Source: Paenibacillus sp. HWE-109 (GTDB lineage: Bacteria; Bacillota; Bacilli; Paenibacillales; NBRC-103111). Taken from it: 64,000 nucleotides of DNA. Shown piece after piece: positions 11,341-20,078 of the stretch. Each line of letters starts with the position of its first letter. Position 1 is the stretch's first letter. A program made the translations under genes and the position numbers. The notes below the pieces were generated by a model. That model was given only the letters and a program-made list of their open reading frames with translations. It was not told the DNA's origin and did no database searches. The stretch is taken from the NCBI RefSeq assembly GCF_022163125.1, contig NZ_CP091881.1, positions 8,922,501 to 8,986,500 on the forward strand. Reading direction: 5' to 3'.

Positions 11341-12111
11341 ATGGTAGAAAAGAGAATGATATGCCAATATGGAGGTGCAAGTGCTATCGAATACTTGGAT
11401 ATGTTAGCTAAACTTGGGGTGGGTAATGCACACCCTGGGGGATTCGGCGAGACGGTGGAACAATTGAAGAAGTATCCCATAGAGAAAGGCAAGCGCGTGC
11501 TGGAAGTTGGTTGTGGGACCGGGAGGACAGCATGTTATTTGGCCGAACAAGGCTGTGAAGTGACGGCCATTGATATTCGGCCGGAGATGATCGCGAAAGC
11601 GAAGATCAGGGCTGAGAAGCAAGGGGCCCAGGTTGAATTGCAGGTAGCGGATGTCTGTGAGCTGCCATTCGAAGACCTTAGCTTCGATGTCGTGCTGGTG
11701 GAGTCTGTTACGAATTTCGCTGAAGCACAGAAGGCAGTCTCGGAGTATTTCAGGGTTCTAAAGCCGGGAGGCAGGCTCTATGATCGAGAAGTCATCCGTG
11801 TCAAAGACATGTCAGCCGCCGTTCATCGTGCGCTTTGCAGCTTCTATGGTGTGAGTAAAATCTACAGCGTGGAAGAATGGCGAGAGCTGCTGGTGAACAG
11901 CCAATTCAATCCTGTAGAGTTCTCGGGGATTCATCCGTTCCCTTTAACGATGTTTGAAGATCAAGTCCAACATCCGGACCCGGTTCATTTGTCTGATAAA
12001 CAGTCGTTTATGGATCCACGCATTTGGCAAATCACAGCCAGATATGATGAGCTTGTCAGTAAGTATCATCAATATATGGGATATACCCTGATGATTGGAT
12101 CGAAGGAATAA
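11341..12111 (+). CDS. class I SAM-dependent methyltransferase
   Basis: Soluble methyltransferase of 256 residues with a Rossmann-type SAM site. Motif I is VLEVGCGTGR (53-62), the acidic residue after strand 2 is in TAIDIRPEM, and LPFEDLSFDVVLVES and VLKPGGRL match the later motifs of the UbiE/COQ5-like group. The substrate is unknown. An internal ATG at 11356 is an alternative start. The ROK regulator gene starts five bases after its stop, so the two are probably co-transcribed. Confidence 0.85.
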   Translation: MVEKRMICQYGGASAIEYLDMLAKLGVGNAHPGGFGETVEQLKKYPIEKGKRVLEVGCGTGRTACYLAEQGCEVTAIDIRPEMIAKAKIRAEKQGAQVELQVADVCELPFEDLSFDVVLVESVTNFAEAQKAVSEYFRVLKPGGRLYDREVIRVKDMSAAVHRALCSFYGVSKIYSVEEWRELLVNSQFNPVEFSGIHPFPLTMFEDQVQHPDPVHLSDKQSFMDPRIWQITARYDELVSKYHQYMGYTLMIGSKE

Positions 12112-12116
12112 GTAAG

Positions 12117-13400
12117 GTGATGGCAGGATTTTGGGCTCCCCATGGCGAATTAGATGAGAAAGATTATCATTGGGGGCTGCTTCATTTGAATGTAGATGTC
12201 ATTACAGAGCGAATATCGAACCGTAAGGCGAAGGAAATCTATGATCGTATTTGCCGTCAATCGACGGTATCCAAAACCGAGCTGTTAGAGCAAAGCGGGA
12301 TGACCGTTTCTACGCTGACGCGGCTTTTGGAAGAATTGACGAGCCAGGGACTCATTCTGGAATCTGGATTCGGTGCTTCAACAGGTGGGCGCAGGCCGAT
12401 TCTGTATGAGAAGAATCCGGCCTATGCGTATATATTTGGCTTGGAGATCTCAAGAACCTTGTCGAAGCTTGTCCTCGTTGATCTGGGGATGAATAAGCTG
12501 GATACGTTCAGCTGGACGATGACGGCTGAGATGACGCCAGACGTGCTGATTCGGCAGATTGTGGAAGCAGCGAACAGGATGCTGGAACAGCATCACATAC
12601 CAAAAGCTGCGCTGTTAGGGATAGGGATTGGCGCAGTCGGTCCTGTCGATCGACTAACGGGCACAATTCTGGAGCCCTCGTACTTTCTGGCGAAAGGATG
12701 GAAGCATGTAGAGATCGGCAGGTTGCTAACGGAAGCGTTAGGCATTCCGGCGCTCTTGGATAATGGCGCGAATACTGCCATTCTGGCTGAATCCTGGCAT
12801 CAAAGAACGCGGAGTTTCAAGCATCTGCTGTATATACATGCTGGGGTAGGTTTGCGTTCTTCCATGGTCTCCGAAGGGAAGGTCATCTACGGGGCAGTGG
12901 ATATGGAAGGCTCCGTCGGGCAAATGATTATTCAAACCGACGGGGTTGCCCATCGCAATGCCTCTGGCAATTACGGGGCATTGGAATCCTACGCCTCCTT
13001 ATATGCAGTCGAGAAGGCGGCAAGATCCGCACTTAAACAGGGACGCTCGACGATATTGTCCCATTACGTGGAGGATCCCGAACAGCTGACCTATCAGCAC
13101 GTTCTGGATGCACTCAAAAAAAATGATCCCCTGGTTGTGGAGATCATTACGGAAGCTGCGACCTATTTTGGCATCGGACTTGCCAATTTGTTAAATATTT
13201 TGCACCCCGAGAAAGTTATTCTGGGGGGGCCGCTCGTGGCGGGAGGGGAGTTGTTTTTCCAAACGGCTACCCAGGTAGCCATTCGGAAAACGTACTACTA
13301 CCCCGCTTATCAGGTTGTATTCAGCAAAGGGCAGCTTGGTGAAGAAGCCCTTGCTATGGGAGCAGCCGTGTTGGTCATGAACCAACTGGTTAGGCTGTAG
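12117..13400 (+). CDS. ROK-family transcriptional regulator, kinase residues lost
   Basis: NagC/XylR-like protein of 427 residues. A winged helix-turn-helix (about 36-85, with SKTELLEQSGMTVSTLTRL) is followed by a ROK sugar-binding fold (about 104-425) with GIGIGAVGPVD and LGGPLVAGGE. In sugar-kinase members the catalytic Asp sits in ENDAN; here the sequence is DNGAN (215-219), with Gly217 in that place. The CxCGxxGC zinc site is also absent: the region reads HRNASGNYGALE. It therefore looks like a sensor-repressor without kinase activity. The start is GTG, with an ATG immediately after as an equal alternative. Target genes are unknown. Confidence 0.88.
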   Translation: MMAGFWAPHGELDEKDYHWGLLHLNVDVITERISNRKAKEIYDRICRQSTVSKTELLEQSGMTVSTLTRLLEELTSQGLILESGFGASTGGRRPILYEKNPAYAYIFGLEISRTLSKLVLVDLGMNKLDTFSWTMTAEMTPDVLIRQIVEAANRMLEQHHIPKAALLGIGIGAVGPVDRLTGTILEPSYFLAKGWKHVEIGRLLTEALGIPALLDNGANTAILAESWHQRTRSFKHLLYIHAGVGLRSSMVSEGKVIYGAVDMEGSVGQMIIQTDGVAHRNASGNYGALESYASLYAVEKAARSALKQGRSTILSHYVEDPEQLTYQHVLDALKKNDPLVVEIITEAATYFGIGLANLLNILHPEKVILGGPLVAGGELFFQTATQVAIRKTYYYPAYQVVFSKGQLGEEALAMGAAVLVMNQLVRL

Positions 13401-14193
13401 CGCTCTTTAAGAACTCAATAAGCAGCGCGTTGAATGCTTCCGGGTTCTCCATCGGCGTCAAGTGCGAAGCAGCCGGGATCACTTGAAAGCTGGAGCCACT
13501 GATTTGGTCAGCCATCTTCTTCATGACATCAGGCGGAGCGATTGCATCATGTTCCCCTGCGATGACGAGTGTTGGGACCGAGATGGTGCTTAACAAGTCA
13601 GTAGCGTCCTCACGGAACGCCATAGCCAGACTTGCATGGACAAGCCCTTCGGCAGCCATCGATTCCATCACAAGACTTAACGACTCGACAAGTCCAGGTT
13701 GATCCTTCCTGGTTTGTTCCGTGAGCAGTTTAGGAAGCATGGCATCCTTTGCTGCCGCAGCGCCTTTGTCATATAGCGAAACAGCCATGTTCATCCGATT
13801 TTTGCGAGCTTCTGCTCCGTCAGCTTCCGGACGCGTATTCGCGAGGATCAGGGAAGTGAAGCGGGAAGGCGCTTTGCGAAGCAGTGCAAAAGCCACATAA
13901 CCACCCATCGAGAAGCCGCCTAGTGCGGCTTTTTGTATGTCCATTTTGTCCATTAAAGTTAAAATGTCGTCCGCATATTGGTTAATGGAAATGTTCGTTA
14001 CAGGAACATCAGATTGGCCCATTCCCCGCAAATCAGGAGTGATTACGCGATAATTAGCCGCTAAGGCTTGGACCTGAGAGGCCCACATGCGATGGTCCAG
14101 TGGAAAGCCGTGCAATAAGATAACAGGCGCACCCTGCCCTTCTTCCTCTACGAACTGTTCTGCTCCGATAATATGATGTTTCACTGTTTTCAC
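13390..14193 (-). CDS. alpha/beta hydrolase
   Basis: Hydrolase of 267 residues resembling 3-oxoadipate enol-lactonase and related esterases. HGFPLDHRMW (28-37) gives the oxyanion region, nucleophile Ser95 lies in the elbow GGFSMGG, the acid is in AGEHDAIAP, and the catalytic His is in ASHLTPMENP near the C terminus. All three catalytic residues are present. GAGGGTG precedes the ATG. It converges on the ROK gene with an 11-base overlap of the 3' ends. Substrate unknown; no catabolic neighbours. Confidence 0.88.
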   Translation of the reverse strand: MKTVKHHIIGAEQFVEEEGQGAPVILLHGFPLDHRMWASQVQALAANYRVITPDLRGMGQSDVPVTNISINQYADDILTLMDKMDIQKAALGGFSMGGYVAFALLRKAPSRFTSLILANTRPEADGAEARKNRMNMAVSLYDKGAAAAKDAMLPKLLTEQTRKDQPGLVESLSLVMESMAAEGLVHASLAMAFREDATDLLSTISVPTLVIAGEHDAIAPPDVMKKMADQISGSSFQVIPAASHLTPMENPEAFNALLIEFLKSATA

Positions 14194-14418
14194 CCTCCAT
14201 TGTCGTCAAATATCGCTTATAAAGTCCTGGTACATACCCGAAAAGTAGTTCTTGAGGATCAAAAAAGAAGTAAATTAGCGAAAAAGTTATGTCTTCATAC
14301 TTTCATTATGGTTAACTCATACTTCTTTAACATTTCGTTGGTATCCTCTGATTATACCCTTTGTTAGTAACCATATAAAGTAAGAACGAAACATTCATTC
14401 TAAAGTGAGGTTATTGAT

Positions 14419-14802
14419 ATGACTAAAAAGCCCTGGTCTACACAAGAATTGGACAAGTTAGTCCGCTTATCGTCTGAATGCCCGCCTGTTGTTATTGCAA
14501 GAGAATTATCTCGTCCTGTAACATCAGTGCGCAAGAAAATGCGTGAAATTGGTGTAAGTTATGTGACCGGGGAACAATGGAAAAAAAGTCAGATTCAATA
14601 CCTCATTTCCGATGAAGGCGTTTCGTATAACCATAAACATAAACTGACCCAATCGTCCAAAGAAAATGAGTTTGAATCCCCTGTGCTCGATGAGTTCTGG
14701 ACAACATTAGTAAAAATGGCCAGAGTAGCAAAAAAGAGGGGGAAGAAAGTGGATGTCCTTTCCTTCATTGATACATACCGCAAGATTCGTATTGGCGGAT
14801 AA
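14419..14802 (+). CDS. hypothetical protein with Myb/SANT-like N terminus
   Basis: A 127-residue protein not recognised as a named family. The first 45 residues (KPWSTQELDKLVRL, then VVIARELSRPVTSVRKKMREIG) read like the tryptophan-anchored tri-helix of Myb/SANT or small HTH DNA-binding domains. The rest is basic and helical, with a KKRGKK stretch near residue 110. Start ATG after GTGAGG. It stands alone between a long upstream spacer and a terminator. A DNA-binding role is a guess from the helix pattern. Confidence 0.6.
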   Translation: MTKKPWSTQELDKLVRLSSECPPVVIARELSRPVTSVRKKMREIGVSYVTGEQWKKSQIQYLISDEGVSYNHKHKLTQSSKENEFESPVLDEFWTTLVKMARVAKKRGKKVDVLSFIDTYRKIRIGG

Positions 14803-14822
14803 TAGCTTTGGCATGACTTCAT

Positions 14823-14861
14823 AAAAGGTGAAATCCGTTATAACGAGATTTTACCTTTTTC
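14823..14861 (+). terminator. terminator
   Basis: Arms AAAGGTGAAATC and GATTTTACCTTT are followed by T-rich sequence. Confidence 0.8.
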
Positions 14862-14912
14862 TTTTGCCTGCTTCCTTCTAAAATGAGAAGACCACGACAG
14901 CCAGGAGGATTT

Positions 14913-16160
14913 ATGCACAGAATTCCGCTCTTTTCATTGATCAGTAAGTACGACACCGCAATCTGGGTACGGGTGGTCGGGACTATTTTAACCTCATTAG
15001 CCGGATTTATGATGAGACCTTATCTTGTCTATTATTTGTACGACAAACTCGATGGCTCCATTCTGCTATCCATGTTAATCGTAGGCTTGCAGCCGTTAGT
15101 CGGCATTTTCGTGAATTTGTACGCAGGCAGTCTTAGCGATCGGTATGGGCGAAAGCCGATGATACTGGCGGCGCTCGTCATCCAGGCGTTCGCTGTTGGC
15201 GGATATATGTTTGCCAGCCATGTATGGGAATTTGCCTTAATTTCAATTATAAACGGGATTGGACATGCGATGTATCAGCCTGCCGCCAATGCGCAGATTT
15301 CGGATGTGGTTCCGGAAGAGAAACGGGCAGAAGTTTTTGCATTGCTGCATACAGCTTTGAATATGGGTTCGGCGTTTGGACCGCTGCTCGGGTTATTGCT
15401 TTTCACCTGGAATCCCACAATTATTTTTCTAACGTGCGCAGTTGCACTCCTCGCTTATGCAGGTTTGGTCGTTTGGAAGGTGCCTGAGACCTTGCCTATG
15501 AAAAGTGCGGAGCAACAAGCAACCGCAAAAAATAAGCAGAAAATCAGATGGCGTGATCACAAGCCATTGCTCTGGATAACGCTTCTGATGATGCCGGTAA
15601 CTATGCTCTATGCCCAAGTAGAAACAACGTTCCCTCTGCATTTGCAGCAGCATTTTGAAAATTATAAAACCGTCTTTGCCACGATTATTACATTTAACGG
15701 GTGTGTTGTGATCGCCTTGCAGCTCTGGATCGCCAAACGAACCGAACGCGTAGCTCCTTATCTGATCATCGCTGTATCTTATGTGCTATTTGCCGTAGTC
15801 TCCGTTGGCTATGGGGTGGTTCCATTTTTCGCCTTGCTGCTTTTTGTCGAATTTTTATTTACCATAGGTGAAATGTTGAATGGTCCTCATATTCAAAAGG
15901 TCATCTCCATTATTGCTCCCGAGGATCAAAGAGGCTGGTACTTCTCTATTTTCGGCATGAATTGGCAACTATCGCGCGCACTTGGACCTGTTGTGGGAGG
16001 ATTCCTCTTCACACACTACGGTGGAAAAATGATGTTCATTCTGCTTGGCGTGCTCCTTTTGTTCGCTGGCTTCGCCCAAACGATGTACGTGCGAAACTTA
16101 AACCGCAAACAGGATGAACTTGCGCTTGCGTCTAAACCTGATCTGCAAGTGCAAGCTTGA
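14913..16160 (+). CDS. MFS transporter
   Basis: Major facilitator of 415 residues with about twelve membrane helices in two halves split by a charged loop near residues 195-220. The loop between helices 2 and 3 has the family motif GSLSDRYGRKPM. Similar proteins export drugs or small metabolites (MdtG/YttB-like). The frame is open from an ATG at 14883, but the ATG at 14913 has CCAGGAGG seven bases upstream and gives a normal N terminus, so it was chosen. Substrate unknown. Confidence 0.88.
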   Translation: MHRIPLFSLISKYDTAIWVRVVGTILTSLAGFMMRPYLVYYLYDKLDGSILLSMLIVGLQPLVGIFVNLYAGSLSDRYGRKPMILAALVIQAFAVGGYMFASHVWEFALISIINGIGHAMYQPAANAQISDVVPEEKRAEVFALLHTALNMGSAFGPLLGLLLFTWNPTIIFLTCAVALLAYAGLVVWKVPETLPMKSAEQQATAKNKQKIRWRDHKPLLWITLLMMPVTMLYAQVETTFPLHLQQHFENYKTVFATIITFNGCVVIALQLWIAKRTERVAPYLIIAVSYVLFAVVSVGYGVVPFFALLLFVEFLFTIGEMLNGPHIQKVISIIAPEDQRGWYFSIFGMNWQLSRALGPVVGGFLFTHYGGKMMFILLGVLLLFAGFAQTMYVRNLNRKQDELALASKPDLQVQA

Positions 16161-16178
16161 AGGGAGCAAGGTGACAAA

Positions 16179-16272
16179 GGAATAAGGAACAAGGAATAAG
16201 GAACAAGGAACAAGGAACAATGAATAAGGAACAAGGAACAAGGAACAAGGAACAAAGAACAAAGAACCAAAG
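16179..16272 (+). repeat. degenerate GGAACAA heptamer tandem repeat
   Basis: Between the MFS stop and its terminator lie about a dozen units of GGAACAA/GGAATAA, in places perfect for four units running. The sequence is purine-only except for C and T at fixed positions. It encodes nothing on the + strand. Such a tract could vary in length by slippage. Confidence 0.85.
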
Positions 16273-16299
16273 AAACTCCTCACTGGTTGAGGAGTTTTT
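16273..16299 (+). terminator. terminator after the heptamer tract
   Basis: Arms AAACTCCTC and GAGGAGTTT, loop ACTGGTT, T run following. Confidence 0.85.
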
Positions 16300-16378
16300 A
16301 TGCATTTGTAAGACCTGCGTAAGCTTCTTTTAGCGCATCTGCGGTATAATAAATATCAAATCTGAGGGGGGAAATCTC

Positions 16379-17098
16379 ATGGGTTCACTCGTTCTCGTTG
16401 TTGATGATGAAACGAATATTATAGATGTGTGTACCGTTTATCTGGAGCGGGAGGGCTATCAGGTCATATCAGCGGGAAATGGCGAGGAAGCCATCCGCTT
16501 ATGGCGGCTGCACCACCCGGAGCTGATCGTTCTGGATCTCATGATGCCGGGCAAGACCGGGTGGCAGGTTTGCGAAGAAATTCGCAATGAACAGGACGTG
16601 CCCATCATCATGCTGACGGCTTTAGGCGATGAAACGGACCGGCTTATGGGACTGACCATGGGCGCAGATGACTATCTGACGAAGCCGTTTTCGCCGCGGG
16701 AGCTGGTGCTGCGAGCCAATGGCATCATGCGCAGGATGCAGCGCAGCAAGCCTGATGCTAGGAATGCAGATGTGAGGCAGCCAGCACATCTCATGAAATT
16801 TCCCGGACTCGAAATCAATGTGCTGCACCGCAGTGTTCGTGTGAACGGCAAGGAGATTGAGCTAACCTTGAAAGAATTTGAACTTCTACATGTGTTCGTA
16901 GGACATCCGGAACAGGTATTTTCAAGGAATCAACTGCTTGGCCAGGTATGGGATACGGATTATGATGGAGACACAACGACCGTGACGGTTCATATCCGTA
17001 GGCTAAGGGAGAAAATTGAGGAGAATCCATCGGAGCCACGATATATCAAGACAGTTTGGGGCATTGGTTATAAATTCGAAGGGAGGGAGATGACCTGA
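16379..17098 (+). CDS. OmpR-family response regulator
   Basis: Regulator of 239 residues. The receiver domain has VVDDE, phospho-acceptor Asp53 in LIVLDLMMP, the switch Thr in MLTA and Lys in LTKPFSP. The winged-helix output domain (about 140-236) includes LTLKEFELLHVF and the recognition region TTVTVHIRRLREKIE, ending VWGIGYKF. Start ATG after GAGGGGGGAA. The kinase gene follows directly, so this is a two-gene system. The signal is unknown. Confidence 0.94.
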   Translation: MGSLVLVVDDETNIIDVCTVYLEREGYQVISAGNGEEAIRLWRLHHPELIVLDLMMPGKTGWQVCEEIRNEQDVPIIMLTALGDETDRLMGLTMGADDYLTKPFSPRELVLRANGIMRRMQRSKPDARNADVRQPAHLMKFPGLEINVLHRSVRVNGKEIELTLKEFELLHVFVGHPEQVFSRNQLLGQVWDTDYDGDTTTVTVHIRRLREKIEENPSEPRYIKTVWGIGYKFEGREMT

Positions 17099-17112
17099 AG
17101 CTTCGCCTATAT

Positions 17113-18129
17113 TTGCTTATTGCCAGCGGTGTGAGTACAGGTATTACTCTGCTTACCTTGTTTATTTGCTACTACTTTATGCTGCTGCACTGGAAGGATG
17201 TCGTGTTGCTATCGACAGTAACTTTAATCGCGGCAGTGGTTTCCATGCTCATTCACTATGTCATGACAAGACCTTTGGAGAAATCCATTCATGCCATTGC
17301 AGAAGAAACCGCGCGTATTTCCGAAGGACAGTTTGAGGGACAAGTTCCGCTGATCGGGCCTGTAGAATTTCAAAAACTGGCTGGACAATTCAACCATATG
17401 ACGGGCAAGCTGAACGAAAGCTTCCAGAAGCTGCGTTCGGCTGAAGTTTCGCGCAAGGAGCTTGTGGCGAACGTATCGCATGATTTACGAACACCGATGG
17501 CTTCTATACTAGCGTTTGTTGAGGCGCTTCAGGACGATGTCATCCAAGATAAAACGACCTTCGATCGCTATCTCCAAACCATTCGTCTTGAAACAGGACG
17601 TCTAGATGGACTGATTCAGGAATTATTTAAGCTGTCTCAGCTTGATGCCGGCGGCACCGAATTTACTCCTGAACGATATCATGTGGATCATCTATTGCTC
17701 GATAGCCTGCAAAGTCTGTCTTTTCAGCTCGAAGAAAAGAAATTGCAAGTGCAAGTTGATCTTCCGGACCACCTGCCTGCTGTCGCTACAATGCCTAACG
17801 AAATGAAACGAGTGATTTCTAATATTTTGGATAATGCCATACGTCATTCTCCCGTTAGTGGAACCATTCGAATTAAAGCGATTCAGCTTTCCGATCCGTT
17901 TGTTCAGCTGTGCATTCAGGATGAAGGTGAGGGTATTCGTGGAGCTGATAGCGATAAAATATTTGATCGTTTCTATCGTGCCGATCCTTCGAGAACACGA
18001 ACGAGCGGTGGCGCAGGTTTAGGACTTGCGATTGCCAAATCCATCGTGGAGCTGCACGGAGGATCAATTGGCGTGAATGTAGAAGAGGGTCAGGGGAGCA
18101 GATTTTGGTTTACGCTGCCTATTTATTAA
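17113..18129 (+). CDS. sensor histidine kinase, OmpR-partner type
   Basis: Kinase of at least 338 residues. Two close membrane helices (about 4-25 and 30-50) leave almost no extracellular loop, so sensing may be intramembrane. HAMP follows (about 50-105), then HisKA with His123 in VSHDLRTP, and an ATPase domain with NILDNAIRHS, DEGEGI and GGAGLGLAI. The listed start is TTG. The strong RBS GGGAGGGAG at 17080-17088 fits better with a CTG at 17095 that overlaps the regulator stop codon (CTGA) and adds six residues, KLRLYL. Confidence 0.92.
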   Translation: MLIASGVSTGITLLTLFICYYFMLLHWKDVVLLSTVTLIAAVVSMLIHYVMTRPLEKSIHAIAEETARISEGQFEGQVPLIGPVEFQKLAGQFNHMTGKLNESFQKLRSAEVSRKELVANVSHDLRTPMASILAFVEALQDDVIQDKTTFDRYLQTIRLETGRLDGLIQELFKLSQLDAGGTEFTPERYHVDHLLLDSLQSLSFQLEEKKLQVQVDLPDHLPAVATMPNEMKRVISNILDNAIRHSPVSGTIRIKAIQLSDPFVQLCIQDEGEGIRGADSDKIFDRFYRADPSRTRTSGGAGLGLAIAKSIVELHGGSIGVNVEEGQGSRFWFTLPIY

Positions 18130-18250
18130 AGGGGCTTGCATCCCCTGGTTGTGACTAAGGTCACCATCGAGTTATGACCTACATCACCTTACAGTCCTTT
18201 TGAATCACGTTATGATGATGAAAAGAAGGAAACATAAGGAGTGATAGGTT

Positions 18251-18712
18251 ATGCTGTTGTTTTTACATGTGTTGGGGGCTGTTATGTTTCTCGGAAATAT
18301 TGTCACCGGAGCCTTTTGGAAAGTACGTGCTCATTATGGAAAACAGGATCTGATGACCATCCATCTGACAGTCAAAAATATCATGCTCGCCGACTATATT
18401 TTCACAGTTCCCGGAATTGTGCTGCTTCTGATACCTGGGCATTTGATGGCTGCTAAACGGGGTTACTCCTTGGTAGAGTGGAACTGGGTAACCGCATCCT
18501 TATTGTTATTCTCCCTATCTGGCATCCTATGGCTAGCTTTCTTACTTCCCCTCCAGCGTAAAATGATTCGTTACAGCGAAGAGTCCCTGCGGCTTGGACA
18601 GCAGACAGCAGCTTATCGGCGTGTATCAAAAAAGTGGGATATCCTTGGTACTATAGGGACGATTCTTCCTTTGGTTTCATTAGTTTTAATGATTTGGAAG
18701 CCTGACATCTAA
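18251..18712 (+). CDS. DUF2269-like integral membrane protein
   Basis: A 153-residue protein with four membrane helices. It opens LLFLHVLGAVMFLGNIVTGAFWK, a His- and Gly-bearing first helix as in the DUF2269 group, whose role is unknown. Start ATG with AAGGAGTG nine bases upstream. A terminator overlaps the stop codon. It follows the two-component genes after a 121-base gap and may or may not be linked to them. Confidence 0.75.
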   Translation: MLLFLHVLGAVMFLGNIVTGAFWKVRAHYGKQDLMTIHLTVKNIMLADYIFTVPGIVLLLIPGHLMAAKRGYSLVEWNWVTASLLLFSLSGILWLAFLLPLQRKMIRYSEESLRLGQQTAAYRRVSKKWDILGTIGTILPLVSLVLMIWKPDI

Positions 18713-18729
18713 GGATGTTGGGCTTTTTA
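18699..18729 (+). terminator. terminator overlapping the preceding stop codon
   Basis: Arms AGCCTGACATC and GATGTTGGGCT are followed by TTTT; the gene's TAA lies in the loop. Confidence 0.7.
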
Positions 18730-18740
18730 TATGCGCGGGG

Positions 18741-18925
18741 GAAAGGGAACTAGAGTACGCTATTCTAACAAAAAGTGTCATAATCGCGGGGGTGAGGGAA
18801 CTACAGTATGCTATTTTGCTGATTTGATGGGAAATTCAGCGATTATTGCAGAAATAAGTCCCTGTAGTTCCGCCATTACCCTCGCATCCCTGCTATTTGC
18901 CTAATTAGCGTACTTGAGTTCCCTC
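18741..18925. repeat. nested inverted repeats around GGGAACTACAGTACGCTATT
   Basis: Two direct copies of GGGAACTA(G/C)AGTA(C/T)GCTATT at 18745 and 18796 are followed by two inverted copies (CTGTAGTTCC at 18862 and TAGCGTACTTGAGTTCCC at 18906). Together they can form a long two-level hairpin. No gene is present. It resembles an interspersed intergenic repeat. Confidence 0.75.
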
Positions 18926-19047
18926 AGGATTTGTCGCTATTAAGAGGCTGATTTCTCAGGGCGGAGAAGCAGTTTTTCTTAGTGGTGTCCACCACTGACT
19001 TCTCTCCTTTGGAGGTTTTCTCTCCTTTGGAGGTTTTTGGTCTTAAA

Positions 19048-19240
19048 GGGCATCTAATGAACTGTAGGATGCTTATAGACGAGAAAATGGTTACTTTGGA
19101 TACTTAATGAACTGAGATGGCGCTACCCGGCACTTTATTGGACGAATGGTGATCATTTGCTGGAAATAGCGCATCTGGCATTCATTAGATTTTCAGAATA
19201 AGCGATTTTGGCTAAATAAAGGTTATTCAGTTCGTAAGGA
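19048..19240. repeat. second intergenic repeat with CTAATGAACTG motifs
   Basis: GCATCTAATGAACTG (19048) and TACTTAATGAACTGAGATGGCGC (19101, 23 bases; key core TTAATGAACTG) occur in direct order. An inverted partner GCGCATCTGGCATTCATTAG lies at 19168. No reading frame is supported. Probably another interspersed element. Confidence 0.55.
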
Positions 19241-19308
19241 GGCTTGCATGGTACCTTGACTGGGTGACCTAGCCGCAGAGGCTAGATTGTTCTTATGGTG
19301 AGGTGGGC

Positions 19309-19806
19309 GTGGGCGCTATCCCGTTGGCTCAGTGGTTGGGGAACAGAAAGTAGTGGGCGCTATCCCGTTGGCTCAGTGGTTGGGGGAACAGAAAGTAGTG
19401 GGCGCTATCCTGTTGACTCAGTGGTTGGGGAACAGTAAGTAGTGGGAGCTATCCCGTTGGTTCAGTGGTTGGGGGAACAGAAAGTAGTGGGAGCTATCCC
19501 GTTGGCTCAGTGGTGGGGGAACAGTAAGTAGTGGGGCGCTATCCCGTTGGCTCAGTGGGTGGAGGAACAGTAAGTAGTGGGCGCTATCCCGTTGGCCAGC
19601 GGTTGGGGGAACAGAAGTAGTGGGAGCTATCCCGTTGGCTCAGTGGTTGGGGGAACAGTAAGTAGTGGGCGCTATCCCGTTAGCTCAGTGGTTGGGGGAA
19701 CAGTAAGTAGTGGGAGCTATCCCGTTAGCTCAGTGGTTGGGGGAACAGTAAGTAGTTGGCGTTATCCCGTTGGCTCAGTGGTTGGGGGAACAGTAAGTAG
19801 TGGGGA
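19309..19806. repeat. 11-copy tandem repeat, 44-46 bp unit
   Basis: Eleven head-to-tail copies plus a partial one begin at 19309, 19353, 19398, 19442, 19487, 19531, 19577, 19620, 19665, 19710 and 19755. Each runs GTGGGCGCTATCCCGTTGGC, then TCAGTGGTTGGGGGAACAG(T/A)AAGTA. The period drifts between 43 and 46. Copies differ by point changes such as GCGC/GAGC and TTGGC/TTAGC. Because 45 is a multiple of three, one frame stays open for 90 codons, but the drift breaks it elsewhere and no RBS precedes it. Confidence 0.95.
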
Positions 19807-20078
19807 ACAAGGTTGTGATCAATCCGTTCTGGGGCAAACTATGCCCTAGGATAGGAGAGGCTGTGAGGATTCTGAGTCAAGGGGATAGTGGCAATAGGTG
19901 AGAACTGCTATAAACATAGCTCGAAGGTGGACACTAATGGATATTTTTTTTGTGGATACTAGTGGGAATTTTCCAATGAAATTCAAGAACTTAAATATTC
20001 GTAGGTTTGTAAGCTTTTTTTAATATTTATACGTTATGATTAGAGAAAACAGGCAGTTTGGATAAAGGATGTGAGCGT

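Larger units (their letters stand above)
18730..20078. other. 1.35-kb non-coding repeat-rich spacer
   Basis: Apart from the three repeat families listed, this spacer holds no supported gene. The last 220 bases (about 19860-20078) include a further pair of related motifs, GGTGGACACTAATGGATA and TGTGGATACTAGTGGG at 19925-19970, and then the leader of the molybdoenzyme gene. Confidence 0.7.

Noticed and set aside
16179..16270. Short minus-strand frames over the heptamer tract
   Set aside because: The low-complexity repeat (LFLVPCS-type protein) simply translates the heptamer in reverse; no RBS.
19309..19806. CRISPR array
   Set aside because: Units are continuous tandem copies without unique spacers, and no cas genes are near.
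19309..19806. tRNA-derived repeats, because GGCTCAGTGGTTG resembles a D-arm
   Set aside because: No acceptor, anticodon or T-arm follows in any copy; the likeness is limited to about ten bases.
19577..19849. 90-codon frame over the tandem repeat
   Set aside because: The period of about 45 is a multiple of three, which keeps a frame open by chance. Copies with 43, 44 or 46 bases break it elsewhere, and no RBS is present.
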